A stretch of 64,000 nucleotides of DNA from Atrichornis clamosus (taxonomy: Eukaryota; Chordata; Aves; Passeriformes; Menuridae): NCBI GenBank assembly GCA_013400975.1, contig WBMZ01004629.1, forward strand, positions 1-64,000, read 5' to 3'. Under the pieces are notes generated by a model. That model worked only from the letters and a program-made list of their open reading frames with translations. It did not search any database and was not told the DNA's origin. Made by a program: the position numbers and the translations under genes. This document shows, in pieces, positions 60,201 to 64,000 of this stretch; position 1 is the stretch's first letter, and each line of letters opens with the position of its first letter.

Positions 60201-63200
60201 GAAACTTCACTAGCAAAAGTTGAGGAACAGTTTTAGACCTAGACCATTTAACTTTGAATGATAAAAGTGAAAAAGTCCTTATTCTTGTGTGAGGAAGGCA
60301 AGCTAAACAGATTTCTGTTGTCATAACAAATCTCATGGCCTCCTGCCTTTCTCCGCTTTGAGCCGCCACCACCATTTGCTGAGATGGAAAGGGTAGGCAG
60401 CTTTCTTAGACTCTCCCAGGGACTTACCAGCTTGATGAGAGTTGATCTCTGGCAGCAGGAGAGTTACAGTTAAAGGGCTGCAACATTTTATGTTGGAATT
60501 TCCAAAATGATCTCTCCAGGCAGACAAAAGACAGTCAACAGCACTAATGCATGTCTGAGTGTGAATAATTAAAACATCTTCTGTGCTTTCCAGTCTGTTT
60601 TTCTTCATGGCCAGTGTTTATGCCATCCCTTAGCTGAAGGATCTTAACCTTTGCCATGCTTGAAATAATTTTGGTAGGTGTATGTCTCTCTAGGTATAAA
60701 AACCCCTTGAATTTCCTGTTTGTCTATAGTTCTCACCATTTAGAAATCAGGATTGAAATTAAAACCTTTATAGGTTTTAATACCAGTGACTGCTATCCTG
60801 CTGCTGCATGAAGTCAGTCCCCTGGAACAGAGCCAGCCAATATTTTTGGCAGTTTTCCTGAAACAGCAAGAGGACTTGCTGACCCTGACATCTGGTGCAC
60901 CTTATGAAATACAAGCAATTAATCGTGATCCAAGGTAGAATCTCTCTAGACTGGCTAAGAACGTCTGTTTAGCAGAAACCTTGTGGTATTCATTAAGACC
61001 CTTCCAGATAATTTCCAACAGGTAATTCTCCTAGTCTTGAACAGCATTAGGTAATATGTTATCCAGAGCCCATTCTAACATTCACCTCTGTTTTTTTGGA
61101 AGGTAAGCCAGACATTATTTACCAGGGGATATTACTGACTGAGAACAAGACTGAGGATAGAAAATAATCTTTGTGCTATTGTCTGAGATGCCTTTAAACT
61201 TAAAAATGTTGTGTAACAATGTGGATCTTAGTAGCATTTCTCTGCTGGAAAATGGGTCTTGACGCTTATTGTTAGCCAGGCACACTGGTCACCAGTCCCG
61301 GTAACACTGACACCAGTTTCCTGGGAATGGGCCACAGACATCTTTTCAGCAAAGCTATTTCTTAAACTTTGGTGGTAGCAGGTTTTGCTCTTGTTACAGA
61401 TGAGCAAAAAAGAGCAAGTGCAAGTATTATGTCCTTGAGTGTGAATCTGCTTCCCTACTCTAACAAGTAGGAAGGGGAACAAGTTGTTCAGGTAGATGTA
61501 TAATGCTCCAACAAAGCACTTATTTTGAATGGACATGGCATGTACATTGCCTTGAAATAATCAGGAACCCACAGCCCCAAGGTAAACAGATAACAACCCA
61601 TGTGAGGTTAAAGGAATTTATCTTATTTACACTACAGTTGGATATACTGTCCCAGACGCACTGCAAAGGGTGTCATGTTGCAAGATGCTGTCAAAAATTA
61701 TAAATTTATAATATTATTTTAATTACTTTACATGGTAACTAAAGTCAACTTGCTGTTGTTTTTTGACCAAGAATTTATTAAAAGGCATGACTAGTTGACT
61801 ATACCTGATCCCATAAGATTTTTGACTCCTAACTCCCAGATGGCAGTTACACAATTCAGAAATGGTGTCAATACAATTTTAAATAATATCTGGGTCCTTA
61901 AAAGTAGGATCAGCACTAAGTGGAATTGATTATTCCACAGTTTGTGCTTTAACTAACTGTCAGTACCCAAAAAATAAGCATAACTTACTCTGGTCAGGTT
62001 TGGAGATCTTGCAGTGCAGGTGCTTGCTTAACCCAATTGCTATGCTGGGAATCATGAAATCTCAGTTAATGTGTGCAAAACCAACTCATCATGTAAAAAA
62101 AATTCCCAGTTTGTAATAAAGCATGGATTTTCCAACATCTGAGGTTAAATTGTTCTCAGAAGGATACTAAAGAAAAAAAAATGCTTGGAAAAAGTGTTTA
62201 AATTTCCTGTCCATTTCAAATAGATGTCATTTCACAGTCCCAAAATTAATGGAAGGCATATTTCTTGGCACTGTGGTTTTAGCAGTCAGGTGGGCTTTAA
62301 AATTTCTTTCTTTTGCAGAGAGTGAGCTGATACTTTAGGGAAGGACCATGCATAAAACTTGAACACATTTAGATCCCATTCAGCCAGATGAGCTAAGGGT
62401 ACCCAACACTTGAAAGAATACTGCCCTGTACCATCGATACATAGCTTAGAACAAAAGAGTGCCCTTCTTCATCCATGTCCTCTTTGGACGGATGAAAATG
62501 CTTAATGTTTCTCTCATATTACCACTTCCAGGCTGTGCTGTTCATTTGTTAATCCATTTACAAGTGACTTGGTTGTATATAATACTAGTACAGTCACCGA
62601 AGATGACAGCAATAGTCAATACTGTTTTGAAAAAGGGGAGAGGTAGCTCCCATTTTCCTGTTTGTATGTAAGGTACTTCAGTGACGGCTTGGAGCATAAA
62701 TTAATTACTCATTGCCAAGAACGGGGACAGCCGCACTGACTGGAGAAGGGTTTTATAATTGTCTGTGAAGATGTTCAAGTCCAAGCGATAACTATGATTC
62801 TCACTGAAAGGAAGTTGAACTGGAGGGGCTGCAGGTTTGGCAGTTAACGCTTCTTTATTTTGAAGAAAAGTATAGCAGCTCTGATTCTGAAAATGTCACT
62901 TTAATACCAAGGACTTTGGGTGAGTCACTACTGCCTTGTGCTGTTACAAGGCACATCAGAATCAGGCCTTGCATGAAAAATAAAACAGGATGTTCCCTTC
63001 AGTATGCAGGACTCATTACATGTTCTGTATTTAAGTAGTGTTGCAGACATTCATGCAATACAGACAATACATCTTTGTCAAGGTGACAGGTCTCTTTTGG
63101 AAGGAAGATTTCTTCTCCTTCACACTATGAAGTACTGTATATTCTGTATTTAATGTGCACAACACTGAATTCTTAAACTTTGTAATTCCCTATGCACCAT

Positions 63201-64000
63201 CTGTACATCTTTTTGGAGGATGGAATGCTATTGAAAACTCTTCTGTGCTTTGCATCTGCCAAAATGGTACCTTTAAATCATCACCTCTTTAGAAAGAAGG
63301 TGATTCTTGGTGCTCTGTCCTGTTGCAAGCCTCACATCAGCATTGCTCCTCCGAAAAAATCCTTCTAATCCTGTAGTGGGTCTGTCAGGCACTCCACAGT
63401 TCCATATGGGTGAAACGTTTTTCCAGATTATAAAAGAATTATGATGCAAACAGAATATTTTCTTATGGGAAAAAAATCCCAAACCATATGCATTTATCAT
63501 GTATTTATGTGTTCAGACAAAGGAAAAACTAAACAATGTTGATTATGTGCAAAACTAGAAGCCAGCATCAGAAATGGGAGAAATTAAGGAGATCATTTAA
63601 AAGATAAGATTTTATTTCTACCTCTACATTTTGTAAATATTTTCCATTTACAATTCTGTTGACTACAGGGGGACTGCTTAAGAGACCCAGAATCTATCTT
63701 TAATTCTGCCTAAAAATACTTAGTTTTGAGTAACTGCTGAGTAATAGAGGAGCAAACTGCTTCCCTGTTTTGTTTTGTAAAGGAAGTTCAATGGTGTGAA
63801 GCTGGTAGAAAAGGGCAGGGAGAGAGGAATGGGAACTAGAAAGGCAGAGGTATGTTCCTGCCAAGGTCATTGAGGAGTATAGTAACAGAGGCAGAGTGAG
63901 ACATGAGCATACGTAAAGCTGGGCTATAGTTCTGCTCAGGGAATTCAAAGTCACCATTTACCTTACTACTTGGCAGTCATGTACGTAACGAGGGCCATCT
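54250..64000. other. Intergenic, no gene seen to the window end
   Basis: About 9.75 kb of AT-rich sequence with short chance frames only. Segments at about 55880-56170 and 56240-56370 are dense in AATTAAT and ATTTGCAT-like motifs and could be conserved regulatory DNA. I looked on the minus strand for the C-terminal exons of USP46, the mammalian neighbour, and saw none. Confidence 0.55.

Noticed and set aside
54250..64000. Search for USP46 C-terminal exons on the minus strand
   Set aside because: No ubiquitin-hydrolase motif was seen; a chance FYQ triplet in a frame at 63700-63957 is not followed by matching residues.
1..64000. CRISPR arrays, operons or bacterial-type systems
   Set aside because: The window is vertebrate nuclear DNA with spliced genes and LINEs; no regularly spaced repeats or prokaryotic gene clusters are present.

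Overview
The window is vertebrate nuclear DNA, most likely from a perching bird (Passeriformes). One spliced gene with GT-AG introns fills the first 13 kb. The interspersed repeats are mainly CR1 LINEs, the dominant LINE family of birds. A short element at 44413-44560 joins a tRNA-Ile-like head to a CR1-like tail, the architecture of the TguSINE1-type SINEs known from passerines. A single n at 35397 shows that this is a draft genome assembly.

Region 1 (1-12871): a C/G-rich, CpG-rich promoter leads into SPATA18 (mitochondria-eating protein, MIEAP), which I recognise from its conserved C-terminal domain. I place twelve coding exons on the + strand. Every junction phase is compatible, giving a protein of about 457 residues. 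The mammalian protein, about 538 residues as I recall it, carries a longer middle region. Intron 5 holds a solo LTR of 272 bp (6493-6764) with TG...CA ends, a TATA box, a poly(A) signal and a perfect 6-bp target-site duplication, about 210 bp upstream of exon 6.

Region 2 (12872-64000): about 51 kb in which I find no convincing protein-coding gene. It holds a decayed CR1 LINE of about 2.9 kb (13800-16690, endonuclease and reverse transcriptase remnants), four shorter CR1 fragments (37695-37780, 41245-41417, 46820-47145 on the minus strand, 52095-52445), a possible older CR1-like piece near 22590-22920, the SINE, a (CA)n microsatellite, homopolymer tracts, several hairpins and palindromes, and a 103-bp duplication flanking the n that is probably an assembly artefact. 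In mammals SPATA18 is followed by a long gene-poor interval before USP46; this layout is consistent with that, but no USP46 exon is visible here.

I did not find a previously undescribed system. The observations most worth checking are the shortened avian SPATA18 middle region, the sense-oriented intronic LTR, the N-flanking duplication, the intact-looking SINE, a near-consensus MAF/CREB palindrome at 34767-34778, and several perfect hairpins outside annotated repeats.
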